A DNA stretch of 35,126 nt from JAQXGO01 sp045592445. Lineage in GTDB: Bacteria > Bacillota > Clostridia > UMGS1883 > UMGS1540. The DNA is taken from contig JAZNUV010000023.1 in assembly GCA_045592445.1 (NCBI GenBank), positions 1 through 35,126 on the forward strand. Direction: 5' to 3'. The notes under the pieces were generated by a model. The model did not search any database, was not told the origin of the DNA, and saw nothing but the letters and a program-made list of their open reading frames with translations. The first letter of the stretch is position 1, and every line of letters starts with the position of its first letter. Shown piece after piece: positions 7,877-14,938 of the stretch. The position numbers and the translations under genes are program-made.

Positions 7877-8787
7877 GGATATTTACGGTCGGGGCAAATG
7901 ACGCGGGACGACGTGTGGACGCGTTTTTAAAACATTTAATGCCCACGCTTCCGTCCGGCATGCTTTATAAATACATCCGTACCAATAAAATTAAATTGAA
8001 CGGAAAAAAGCCGAAGGCAGACAGCCGCGTTATCGCGGGCGATACGGTAACGTATTTTGGGGCAGACGAATTTTTGCCGCAGATAGCGGATGTGGCATTG
8101 CTTTCTGAAAAGGCGGGCGGCATCATACCGCACGTGGTCTACGAGGACAAAAATATTGTACTTTTGTATAAAGGGCGCGGTGTTGCCTGTCAGCCTGATA
8201 AAACGCGTCCTAAAAAGACGCTTGCAGATATGCTGAAATGGTATCTTTATCAAAACGGCAGTTTTGATCCCGCAACGGAAAATACGTTTTCTCCTGCACT
8301 TTGTAATCGACTCGACGTGAATACGACGGGGCTTGTCATTGGTGCAAAAAATATGGAAGCCCTTCGCGCGATGAACGAAAAAATCCGAACGGGTGAAGTG
8401 CGGAAGTTTTATCGGTGCCGCGTTTTAGGCATGCCAAATCCGCCTGAAGGCATTGTTGAAACAAAGCTTAAGAAGGACGAAAAACAAAACATAAGCCGCG
8501 TTTCTGAAACGGGGAAAACAGCCATAACACGGTATAGGACGTTCGAGACAAATGGAGAGACAAGCACGCTTGAAATTGAACTTATAACGGGGCGTTCCCA
8601 TCAGATACGCGTGCATATGCGCCATATTGGCTGTCCCCTTGTCGGTGACCCGAAGTATGGGGAGGGCGGAAAAGGGCAAGACCTTTGCGCTTACCGCATT
8701 TTCTTTGATTTTCAGTCCGAGGACGGCGTTTTGGGGTATTTAAAAGGAAAAAGCTTTGCTTTGGAACCCAAACTTTTATTTGAATAG
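7873..8787 (+). CDS. RluA family pseudouridine synthase
   Basis: The 304-residue enzyme should isomerise specific uridines in rRNA or tRNA to pseudouridine. An N-terminal S4 RNA-binding domain (GMLYKYIRTNKIKLNGKK, residues about 30-65) precedes the catalytic domain. The active-site motif is LCNRLDVNTTGLVIGAKN with the catalytic Asp. Asn replaces the His of the textbook HRLD form, a variant I recall in clostridial RluA-like proteins. GRSHQIRVHMRHIGCPLVGDPKYG is the second conserved block. Target positions cannot be assigned, so no rluA/C/D symbol is given. It is the last gene of the operon; a strong hairpin terminator follows 27 bp later. Confidence 0.93.
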   Translation: MRIFTVGANDAGRRVDAFLKHLMPTLPSGMLYKYIRTNKIKLNGKKPKADSRVIAGDTVTYFGADEFLPQIADVALLSEKAGGIIPHVVYEDKNIVLLYKGRGVACQPDKTRPKKTLADMLKWYLYQNGSFDPATENTFSPALCNRLDVNTTGLVIGAKNMEALRAMNEKIRTGEVRKFYRCRVLGMPNPPEGIVETKLKKDEKQNISRVSETGKTAITRYRTFETNGETSTLEIELITGRSHQIRVHMRHIGCPLVGDPKYGEGGKGQDLCAYRIFFDFQSEDGVLGYLKGKSFALEPKLLFE

Positions 8788-8814
8788 ATTTATTTGCTTG
8801 TATCAAACTGTAAA

Positions 8815-8865
8815 AAGGCAACCCGCACCTGATAGCGTACAAAGGTGCGGGTTGCCTTATTTGTT
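8815..8865. terminator. Strong bidirectional terminator after the RluA-type gene
   Basis: AAGGCAACCCGCACCT (8815-8830) and AGGTGCGGGTTGCCTT (8843-8858) form a perfect 16-bp stem around a 12-nt loop. A U-rich tail (TTATTTGTT) follows on plus, and TTTTTAC follows on minus. It lies between two convergent genes and can end both. Confidence 0.88.
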
Positions 8866-8904
8866 CATGTAACTTTTTATATATTTTAAGCTTGCATCAA
8901 GTCC

Positions 8905-10623
8905 TTACCAGCGAATCGGCGTTTTCTGCAATACGCCGTCTTTTAGGTAGTATGCACCCGAATCGGTTGCACAAAAGGTGCTGCGAACAGCATCAAGCTC
9001 AGGCGTGGCGTGGTATTCGCCCGTTGTGATATCCATGACGTAATAATGCAGTTCACCCGGTTCATCGCTTGGGTAGGAAGAGTAGTAGGTGGAATACAAA
9101 AGCTTCGTTCCGTTTAAAGCATGAATTGTAAAGTGGCCGGAACGCTTTGGCTTTTCAGGGAATTTTTGCAACACGCGCCAATTTGAACCGTCGGGCGCGG
9201 AAACCTCGAGACCGCGTGGTGTGCCTGAAATATAAATATTATACTGGTCGGTGCAGAGTAAGGCTTTTTTCTGTGCATCGGTCATTGGTTGGTCGGACTC
9301 GCCCGTCCATGGATTATAGTACTCATTTATGTAAAGACGATTGCCAATCGCTTCCAGTTTTGCGGTGGATGGGCTTCCCTGACTACGGTCAATTTTTCCG
9401 TTATCATAGTAATAGACGTAGTAGCGATTATTCTTGTTGTATTTCTTCTCGGGTGTAGCGTAAAAAGCAACTTTACCGCCCGTCATGACAGCCATGTCGG
9501 AAACCTGTCCTTCAAAAATACAGGTTTTGCCCGTGCCGTCCATATTATAACGGAAAACACCTTCCTGGCTTGCATTATACATAAAATGTCCGTCTGTCTG
9601 CCAGGACATAGCATAGTGTGCGACGGCTGCATGAGCAGATTGCACAGCGTATGTTTCGCGGCAGAGTGCACTTATAATACCGCCTGCGTTGACAGCGCGT
9701 GCTGAAATGGTGGTTTCACCTACGTCGAGCGGAATCACGCCCGTATATTTTTTGCCCTTGATTTCCGCTTTGCCGCGGTCATCCCATAAAACGGGGTCGC
9801 TGCCGTCGGTCGTATAATACACGGTTACGCCGTCAGCTGTGGTGGAAAGCTGTATACTGCCAAGCGTATCGTAGGTGCCGCCGGGTGTGGATGCGGAAAC
9901 TGTGCCGACACATTCCTCCGGAATGGTAAATTCCACCGTCTGCGTAGACGATGAGAGATCATATTCGCTCGCATAGGAAGACATTTCAATTTTATAGTGC
10001 CCCGGCGTTGTAAAATGCCGTGTGGGATTTATGGTGAAAATGCGGTTGTTATTATTGTGGCGATATGGCTCTGCATGTTCTTCGCCATTTATGGTATATC
10101 GAATCTCGTCTGCCCAGGGAATATAGTCCTCAGCATATGTATACGACAAAAAGAATGCTGTTTCCACTGCCGATGTGACCGGCTTGTCTGCATAGAAACT
10201 CCCAATCGGCGGGATGTAGCCTTCACGGTAATAATTGAGGTACGGTGCAGGCGGACGATAGTCAGACAAAAGCGACTTTACACGGTCACTCCCCGGCACG
10301 CGACCACGCGTATCATAGAGTATGTCAAGAACAAAGGAATGCATCCCTTCTTTTTCGCAAAACTCCAGAAATGTTACCCAATTTTCTTCATTTTCAACAT
10401 CTGCCATAATTTTCGCCATGTAATAATCGCGACGAATTTCGGTATTCTCCGGCTCCGCTTTCAAAGCCTTTTCATACTGCTTTACAGCCTTTTCCCAATT
10501 CTCTGCAGTTTCGTATTCTTCTGCTTTTTGGAGCGCTTTTTCTACTTTTACAGCGCACCCCGTCATAAGCCCGAAGCTTACAATTGCGACCAGCAGAAAA
10601 GACAACGGTTTTTTCATTTGCAT
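8905..10623 (-). CDS. Lipoprotein with tetratricopeptide-like and chitobiase-type domains
   Basis: A 572-residue predicted lipoprotein. The lipobox LMTGC gives lipidated Cys23. Residues about 25-75 form a TPR-like helical hairpin (KALQKAEEYETAENWEKAVKQYEKALKAEP). A middle segment carries a chitobiase/beta-hexosaminidase C-terminal-type fold (VSASTPGGTYDTLGSIQLS, then VTVYYTTDGSDPV). The C-terminal half has Tyr/Gly-rich repeats (GVFRYNMDGTGKTCIFEG and similar) resembling DUF5050-like propeller repeats. No catalytic residues are recognisable, so a binding or sensory role at the outer face of the membrane is possible. The start at 10623 is chosen because AGGGGGG lies 7 bases upstream; ATG 10617 is the alternative. 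The longer frame to 10674 would run into the promoter. It is monocistronic. Confidence 0.8.
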   Translation of the reverse strand: MQMKKPLSFLLVAIVSFGLMTGCAVKVEKALQKAEEYETAENWEKAVKQYEKALKAEPENTEIRRDYYMAKIMADVENEENWVTFLEFCEKEGMHSFVLDILYDTRGRVPGSDRVKSLLSDYRPPAPYLNYYREGYIPPIGSFYADKPVTSAVETAFFLSYTYAEDYIPWADEIRYTINGEEHAEPYRHNNNNRIFTINPTRHFTTPGHYKIEMSSYASEYDLSSSTQTVEFTIPEECVGTVSASTPGGTYDTLGSIQLSTTADGVTVYYTTDGSDPVLWDDRGKAEIKGKKYTGVIPLDVGETTISARAVNAGGIISALCRETYAVQSAHAAVAHYAMSWQTDGHFMYNASQEGVFRYNMDGTGKTCIFEGQVSDMAVMTGGKVAFYATPEKKYNKNNRYYVYYYDNGKIDRSQGSPSTAKLEAIGNRLYINEYYNPWTGESDQPMTDAQKKALLCTDQYNIYISGTPRGLEVSAPDGSNWRVLQKFPEKPKRSGHFTIHALNGTKLLYSTYYSSYPSDEPGELHYYVMDITTGEYHATPELDAVRSTFCATDSGAYYLKDGVLQKTPIRW

Positions 10624-10660
10624 GGATATGCCCCCCTGTTTATAGTAGTAATCCTTGCTC

Positions 10661-10690
10661 ATTATAGCACGCAAACCGAAAAGAAGTCAA
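10661..10690 (-). promoter_or_regulatory. Sigma-A promoter of the TPR lipoprotein gene
   Basis: On the minus strand TTGACT (10685-10690) and TATAAT (10661-10666) are 18 bp apart. It is back to back with the thiT promoter; the two -35 boxes are only 8 bp apart. Confidence 0.78.
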
Positions 10691-10698
10691 GAAAAATG

Positions 10699-10727
10699 TT
10701 GACAAATAGGGGAAAAGGTGGTATTCT
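10699..10727 (+). promoter_or_regulatory. Sigma-A promoter of the thiT leader
   Basis: A perfect TTGACA (10699-10704) and TATTCT (10722-10727) are 17 bp apart. Transcription would begin near 10734, exactly at the start of the TPP aptamer. Confidence 0.8.
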
Positions 10728-10732
10728 ATATA

Positions 10733-10822
10733 TAGAGGGGAGCTTGTGTTTCAGGCTGAGAGGAAGGAATTGAACTTCGACCCTATAACCTGATTTGGAT
10801 AATGCCAACGTAGGGAAGATAA
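10733..10822 (+). promoter_or_regulatory. TPP riboswitch (THI element)
   Basis: Conserved TPP aptamer segments occur in the right order: GGGGAGC (10737-10743), GGCTGAGA (10754-10761), GACCC (10779-10783), ACCTGATTTGGATAATGCCA (10788-10807) and GTAGGGAAG (10810-10818). An extra short helix, GAAG with CTTC, sits in the optional P3a position. The element lies in the leader of a thiamine transporter gene and is followed by an intrinsic terminator, so thiamine pyrophosphate should switch transcription off. P1 appears weak. Confidence 0.95.
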
Positions 10823-10830
10823 AGAAACTC

Positions 10831-10866
10831 AAAGCTTTCCGCGCGGAAAGCTTTTTCTTTTCTCTA
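10831..10866 (+). terminator. Riboswitch-controlled attenuator terminator
   Basis: AAAGCTTTCC (10831-10840) and GGAAAGCTTT (10845-10854) pair around GCGC, followed by a T-rich tract. GGGAAG in the aptamer 3' strand (10813-10818) can pair with CTTTCC (10835-10840) with one G-U wobble, giving a plausible antiterminator when TPP is absent. The alternative pairing is my inference. Confidence 0.88.
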
Positions 10867-10890
10867 CAAAAAAGAAAGGAAGAGAAAGAA

Positions 10891-11436
10891 ATGACAAGAA
10901 AACTGACAACCGCCGGCGTAATGCTGGCACTCGCAATCGTACTGTCTCAGATTAAGGTGTTTGATGCACCATATGGTGGCAGCGTAACCGCGGCATCCAT
11001 GCTCCCCGTGATTATAATTTCGGTTTTATATGATGTAAAATGGGGGCTTTTAGGGGGCGGCGTATTTGCGTGTTTAGAGATGCTTTTGGGCGGCATTCCT
11101 GCCCCGCCTGTTGCGAGCGTGGTCTCGTACATGCTCGTCGTGCTTTTGGATTACGTGCTGGCGTTTGGCGTGATCGGCATGGCGGGCATTTTCCACCGCC
11201 GTATTTTTGGCGGGAAAACATGGGGTGTTCCCGCGGCAACTGCACTCGTTATATTCCTGCGTTTTATATGCCACTTTTTATCAGGCATTCTCATTTGGGA
11301 TGTATATGCTTGGGAAGGGTATGGCGCATCTCTTTATTCCTTCCTATATAATGGTTCTTACATGCTGTTTGAACTGATTATTACCACAGCTGCCGCCGCC
11401 GCACTCGCAAAAACAATTCAAAAAGAAATAAAATAA
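10891..11436 (+). CDS. thiT: Thiamine ECF transporter substrate-binding subunit
   Basis: This 181-residue integral membrane S-component of an energy-coupling-factor transporter binds thiamine and would use a shared EcfA/EcfT module encoded elsewhere. About six hydrophobic helices are visible. Family segments include MTRKLTTAGVMLALAIVLSQ, YGGSVTAASMLPV and a C-terminal WDVYAWEGYG stretch followed by LYSFLYNGSYMLFELI, matching the ThiT region rich in aromatic thiamine contacts. The TPP riboswitch directly upstream supports the assignment. The start at 10891 is preferred because a GAAAGGAAGAG site precedes it; the frame open from 10795 overlaps the riboswitch and attenuator. It is monocistronic and ends at a hairpin overlapping the ylxM promoter. 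Confidence 0.94.
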   Translation: MTRKLTTAGVMLALAIVLSQIKVFDAPYGGSVTAASMLPVIIISVLYDVKWGLLGGGVFACLEMLLGGIPAPPVASVVSYMLVVLLDYVLAFGVIGMAGIFHRRIFGGKTWGVPAATALVIFLRFICHFLSGILIWDVYAWEGYGASLYSFLYNGSYMLFELIITTAAAAALAKTIQKEIK

Positions 11437-11444
11437 AAAAATAC

Positions 11445-11473
11445 TTGACAAATCAGAAAAAAGGGTGTAAACT
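11445..11473 (+). promoter_or_regulatory. Sigma-A promoter of the ylxM-ffh operon
   Basis: TTGACA (11445-11450) and TAAACT (11468-11473) are 17 bp apart, only 8 bp past the thiT stop. TATAAA at 11473-11478 is an alternative -10 but spaced too far. The -10 box lies inside the left arm of the hairpin at 11464-11510. Confidence 0.7.
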
Positions 11474-11510
11474 ATAAAAGCTGTAAATGCTTTTTGGTTT
11501 ACACCTTTTT
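11464..11510 (+). terminator. thiT terminator overlapping the ylxM promoter
   Basis: GGTGTAAAC (11464-11472) pairs with GTTTACACC (11497-11505), and nested AAAAGC (11476-11481) pairs with GCTTTT (11489-11494). A TTTTT run (11506-11510) follows at once. A transcript coming through thiT would form the whole structure. A transcript starting near 11480 lacks the outer left arm and should escape. Confidence 0.65.
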
Positions 11511-11520
11511 GGAGAAAGAA

Positions 11521-11871
11521 ATGAAAAAAAATTTAACAATTGGTTATCTTCTCGATTTTTATGGTTCGCTTTTGACTGAGCGGCAACGGGAAGCTTTGGA
11601 TATGTATTATAATATGGATTATTCCCTGGCGGAAATTGCGGAACAGTTTTCCGTAACGCGGCAATGCATCCGCGGTTATTTAAAGAACGGGGAAGCACAT
11701 CTTAGGCGTATGGAAGGGGCACTCAATCACGCTGCACTCTACGGAGCGGCGGAGGCAGTGCTGAAAATGCTGCAGGAGGCGGCGCGTGAAGGCGGCATGG
11801 CAGAGGAAAATGCAGAGAAAGCCGCAGAACTTTTACGCATCGGCATGGAAAGGGAAACGGATGGCATTTGA
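11521..11871 (+). CDS. ylxM: YlxM/UPF0122 family helix-turn-helix protein
   Basis: A 116-residue protein with a sigma-70 region 4-like helix-turn-helix: LTERQREALDMYYNMDYSLA, then EIAEQFSVTRQCIRGYLKNG (residues about 20-60). The helical C-terminus is rich in Ala and Glu. YlxM is encoded beside ffh in most Firmicutes and has been linked to the signal recognition particle. A ribosome site TTGGAGAAAG precedes ATG 11521; the frame also opens at 11494, but that start lies inside the terminator-like hairpin. The gene overlaps ffh by 11 bases. With a DNA-binding fold and a palindrome over its own promoter it could autoregulate, but nothing here proves that. Confidence 0.92.
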   Translation: MKKNLTIGYLLDFYGSLLTERQREALDMYYNMDYSLAEIAEQFSVTRQCIRGYLKNGEAHLRRMEGALNHAALYGAAEAVLKMLQEAAREGGMAEENAEKAAELLRIGMERETDGI

Positions 11872-13189
11872 AAATTTAGGCGATAAACTGCAAAATGTAT
11901 TTAAAAAGCTTCGCGGCAAGGGGCGCGTCAGCGAAAAGGACATAAAGGAAGCGATGCGCGAGGTGCGCCTCGCCCTTTTGGAGGCGGACGTAAACTTTAA
12001 GGTCGCGCGGGAGTTTATTGCAAAAGTCAGTGAAAAAGCTGTGGGAGCGGACGTTCTGGAAAGTTTAACGCCCGCACAGCAGATTATCAAGATTGTACGG
12101 GATGAACTTTGCGATTTAATGGGTGGCACAACGGCAAAATTAGCTGTTTCGCCCAAATTGCCCACTGTTTTGATGCTCGTTGGATTAAACGGTGCAGGCA
12201 AAACCACCACGGCGGCAAAACTTGCGGGCCATTTGAAAAAGCAGGGCACACGCCCGATACTGGCTGCGTGTGACGTGTATCGCCCCGCTGCAGTCAAACA
12301 ATTGATGGTCGTGGGCGGGCAGGTGGATGTTCCCGTTTTCACAAAAGAAGGAGAAAATGACCCTGTGAAAATCGCGAAAGAAGCGGTCGAAAGCTGTGAT
12401 ACATCGCGGTTTGACACGGTTATTTTAGATACTGCAGGGCGTCTTCAGGTGGATGAAGCGCTGATGGACGAACTCGTGCGCATGAAGGCGGCAGTCAAAC
12501 CAACCGAGATTTTGCTCGTGGTCGATGCCATGACGGGACAGGATGCGGTGAACATCGCAGAAGGCTTTGCTGAAAAGGTCGGCATTGACGGCGTGATTTT
12601 AACAAAGATGGACGGCGATGCCCGAGGCGGTGCAGCACTGAGTGTAAAGGCAGTAACGGGGAAACCGATTAAGTTTTCTTGTGTTGGAGAAAAGCTTGCC
12701 GACATAGAACCGTTTCACCCCGAACGTTTGGCTTCCCGCATTCTCGGCATGGGCGATATGCTGACGCTGATTGACAAAGCACAGGCGGCATTTGATGAAA
12801 AAACAGCCGCCCAGCTGGAACAAAAATTAAGAAAACAACAATTTACTTTACAGGATTTTCTCGACCAGATGGAGCAAATGAAAAACATGGGGCCCTTGCA
12901 GGATTTGGTAGGGATGATTCCCGGCATGAAGGCAGGTGCCTTAAAGGGCGCAACGATTGACGAAAGGCAAGTTGCCCGTACGGCGGCCATTATCAAATCG
13001 ATGACGCCGAAGGAACGAGATAATCCGGATATTATAAATGCCGCGCGCAAAAGGCGCATTGCAAAGGGCAGCGGCACAGAGGTACAGGACGTAAACCGCC
13101 TTTTAAAGCAGTTTGATGATATGCAAAAGCTGATGAAGCAGTTTATGGGCAAAGGGAAAAAGCGTAAGCGGTTTCCTTTTGGGTTTTAA
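11861..13189 (+). CDS. ffh: Signal recognition particle protein Ffh (SRP54)
   Basis: This 442-residue GTPase binds 4.5S/SRP RNA and signal sequences and targets membrane and secreted proteins to SecYEG through FtsY. It has an N-domain helical bundle (1 to about 95), a G-domain with P-loop GLNGAGKTTTAAKLA, DTAGRLQ, TKMDGDARGGAAL and the GEKLADIEPFHPER closing loop, then the methionine-rich M-domain (MEQMKNMGPLQDLVGMIPGM) ending in a basic tail. The start at 11861 gives the canonical MAFENLGDKLQ. Earlier ATGs in frame lie inside ylxM. ftsY, its receptor, is not in this window. rpsP follows after 19 bp. Confidence 0.98.
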   Translation: MAFENLGDKLQNVFKKLRGKGRVSEKDIKEAMREVRLALLEADVNFKVAREFIAKVSEKAVGADVLESLTPAQQIIKIVRDELCDLMGGTTAKLAVSPKLPTVLMLVGLNGAGKTTTAAKLAGHLKKQGTRPILAACDVYRPAAVKQLMVVGGQVDVPVFTKEGENDPVKIAKEAVESCDTSRFDTVILDTAGRLQVDEALMDELVRMKAAVKPTEILLVVDAMTGQDAVNIAEGFAEKVGIDGVILTKMDGDARGGAALSVKAVTGKPIKFSCVGEKLADIEPFHPERLASRILGMGDMLTLIDKAQAAFDEKTAAQLEQKLRKQQFTLQDFLDQMEQMKNMGPLQDLVGMIPGMKAGALKGATIDERQVARTAAIIKSMTPKERDNPDIINAARKRRIAKGSGTEVQDVNRLLKQFDDMQKLMKQFMGKGKKRKRFPFGF

Positions 13190-13208
13190 TATGAGGAGGT
13201 GAAAAGAA

Positions 13209-13454
13209 ATGGCAGTAAAAATCAGATTGAGAAGAATGGGTGCAAAAAAATCTCCGTTTTACAGAGTGGTAGTTGCAGATTCCAGATACCCGCGTGATGG
13301 CAGATTTTTAGAAGAAATCGGCACATACAATCCGATGGCAAACCCGTCTGAAATCAACATTGATGCTGACAAAGCGAAGAAATGGCTCGGTAATGGTGCA
13401 CAACCGACAGACAGCGTAAAATCTCTTTTGAAGAGAAGCGGCATCGTAGAGTAA
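13209..13454 (+). CDS. rpsP: 30S ribosomal protein S16
   Basis: This 81-residue basic protein begins MAVKIRLRRMGAKKSPFYRV, the highly conserved S16 start, and contains SRYPRDGRFLEEIGTYNP. It binds 16S rRNA early in small-subunit assembly. An excellent AGGAGGTGA site precedes the ATG by 9 bases. It lies between ffh and khpA, the usual Firmicutes order. Confidence 0.99.
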   Translation: MAVKIRLRRMGAKKSPFYRVVVADSRYPRDGRFLEEIGTYNPMANPSEINIDADKAKKWLGNGAQPTDSVKSLLKRSGIVE

Positions 13455-13475
13455 GAAAAGGGAGGCTGATAAGCT

Positions 13476-13703
13476 ATGAAGGAACTTTTAGAGTTTATCG
13501 TAAAATCTCTGGTGTCCTGTCCCGACGATGTTGTGATTACGGAAACGGTGGACAGTGACATTTACACATATGAAATTCATGTCAATGAAAGCGATATGGG
13601 TAAAGTCATTGGTAAGCAGGGCAAGATTGCGAAGGCAATCCGTTCTCTCATGAAAGCGGCGGCCACAAAGCGCAATCTGAAGGTAAATGTGGACATAGTG
13701 TAA
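13476..13703 (+). CDS. khpA: KH-domain RNA-binding protein KhpA
   Basis: A 75-residue single KH-domain protein. The GKQGKIAKAIRS loop (residues about 47-58) is the KH RNA-binding GxxG element, here GKQG. The position between rpsP and rimM is diagnostic for KhpA (YlqC), which pairs with KhpB/Jag and affects small-RNA binding and cell elongation in Gram-positive bacteria. GGGAGG lies about 10 bases before the ATG. A GC-rich hairpin follows the stop. Confidence 0.96.
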   Translation: MKELLEFIVKSLVSCPDDVVITETVDSDIYTYEIHVNESDMGKVIGKQGKIAKAIRSLMKAAATKRNLKVNVDIV

Positions 13704-13720
13704 AAATGCTGTGTGCGATA

Positions 13721-13740
13721 AGGGCGGGGGAACCCGCCCT
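13721..13740 (+). other. GC-rich hairpin between khpA and rimM
   Basis: AGGGCGGG (13721-13728) and CCCGCCCT (13733-13740) form an 8-bp stem with loop GGAA, a stable GNRA-type tetraloop. No T-run follows, so it is more likely an mRNA stability or processing element than a terminator. Confidence 0.6.
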
Positions 13741-13764
13741 ATATTTCCATATAAGGAGAAAAGT

Positions 13765-14259
13765 ATGTTATTGTGCGGGAAAATTGTAAATACGCATGGA
13801 CTGGACGGTACAGTGAAAGTTTTGCCGTATACAGATGCACCGTCTTTTTTTGATACAATAAAATCGGTATACCTTCCTGATAAAACGCGTCTTTCCCTTG
13901 TGGGATATCGCGTTCAAAAAGGCGCGCTTTTAATGCGCTTTCGGGAAATTGATACGGTGGAAAAGGCAGAAAAATTGCGAAACCGTGAAATTTTTGTCTC
14001 GCGGGAGGAAAGACCGCCCTTGCCCGACGGGCGTTACTATATTGTAGATATTTTGGGGCTTTTGGTTGTTTGCGAGGATGGCCGGGAGCTTGGCCGCGTA
14101 AAAGATGTTTTAAAGACGGGCAGTAACGATGTGTATGTAGTAGAGGGCGAGAAGGAATATTTAATTCCCGTAATTGATGAAGTGATTTTGGAGATAAACC
14201 CTGCAAAAGGCAGGATTTATATAAAACCCTTGAAGGGATTATTAGATGATGAAGATTGA
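13765..14259 (+). CDS. rimM: Ribosome maturation factor RimM
   Basis: This 164-residue protein binds S19 and helps mature the 16S rRNA 3' domain. The N-terminal RimM barrel begins LLCGKIVNTHGLDGTVKV, and the C-terminal PRC-barrel contains YIVDILGLLVVCEDGRELGR and SNDVYVVEGEKEYLIPVIDE, both standard. The ATG at 13765 follows AAGGAGAA; the frame open to 13711 would add residues overlapping the GC hairpin. The 3' end overlaps trmD by 14 bases, so the two are coupled. Confidence 0.97.
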   Translation: MLLCGKIVNTHGLDGTVKVLPYTDAPSFFDTIKSVYLPDKTRLSLVGYRVQKGALLMRFREIDTVEKAEKLRNREIFVSREERPPLPDGRYYIVDILGLLVVCEDGRELGRVKDVLKTGSNDVYVVEGEKEYLIPVIDEVILEINPAKGRIYIKPLKGLLDDED

Positions 14260-14929
14260 CGTTTTAACGCTTTTCCCTGCGATGCTTGAAGCTGTTTTGG
14301 GTGACAGCGTAATCGGGCGTGCAGCGAAAAAGGGAATTTTGGATTTGCAGTACATAAATATACGCGATTTTTCCGAAGATAAGCACAAGCGCGTGGACGA
14401 TTATCCGTACGGTGCAGGCGGCGGCATGGTGATGGCTCCGCAACCAATTTATAACGCATTTTTGCATATAACGAAAGGTCTTTCTCAAAAACCGCATGTG
14501 ATTTATATGTCTCCGCAAGGGCAAGTGTTTAAGCAGGAAAAAGCGCGCACGCTTGCTGCGGATTATGACCATTTGGTGTTTTTGTGCGGACATTATGAGG
14601 GCGTGGATGAGCGGATTTTAGAGGAAATTGTAGATGAAGAAATTTCAATCGGCGATTATGTTTTAACGGGCGGCGAAATTCCCGCAATGGCAGTGATTGA
14701 TGCAGTCGCGCGTATGATTCCCGGTGTGGTACAAAACGGCAATTCCGAAAGTGAGTCGCTTTCTGACGGTCTTTTGGAATATCCGCAGTATACGCGCCCA
14801 CCCGAATTTTTGGGAAAAAAGGTGCCTGAAATTCTTCTGAGCGGGAATCATGCAGAGATTACGAAGTGGCGGCATCAAAAGGCTTTGGAACGCACGGCGG
14901 AAAAACGACCGGATTTACTGAAAAAATAG
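14246..14929 (+). CDS. trmD: tRNA (guanine-N1)-methyltransferase
   Basis: A 227-residue SPOUT-class enzyme that methylates G37 of tRNAs with a G36-G37 sequence, preventing +1 frameshifts. The trefoil-knot SAM site is seen as VFLCGHYEGVDERI, EISIGDYVLTGGE and a following AVIDAVARMIPGV; the C-terminal domain ends LERTAEKRPDLLKK. Two adjacent ATGs (14246, 14249) are possible. The first has the better spacing from GAAGGGA. rplS, which often follows trmD, is absent; an AI-2E family permease comes next. Confidence 0.98.
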   Translation: MMKIDVLTLFPAMLEAVLGDSVIGRAAKKGILDLQYINIRDFSEDKHKRVDDYPYGAGGGMVMAPQPIYNAFLHITKGLSQKPHVIYMSPQGQVFKQEKARTLAADYDHLVFLCGHYEGVDERILEEIVDEEISIGDYVLTGGEIPAMAVIDAVARMIPGVVQNGNSESESLSDGLLEYPQYTRPPEFLGKKVPEILLSGNHAEITKWRHQKALERTAEKRPDLLKK

Positions 14930-14938
14930 GAGGAAGGC

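Noticed and set aside
8281..8400. NRLD instead of HRLD in the RluA-type active site as a loss of function
   Set aside because: The catalytic Asp is intact and, from memory of the family, clostridial RluA-like proteins often have Asn here.
9997..10773. 258-residue plus-strand open frame
   Set aside because: It is antisense to the TPR lipoprotein gene and crosses both divergent promoters and the riboswitch; composition is Cys/Ile-rich with no domain.
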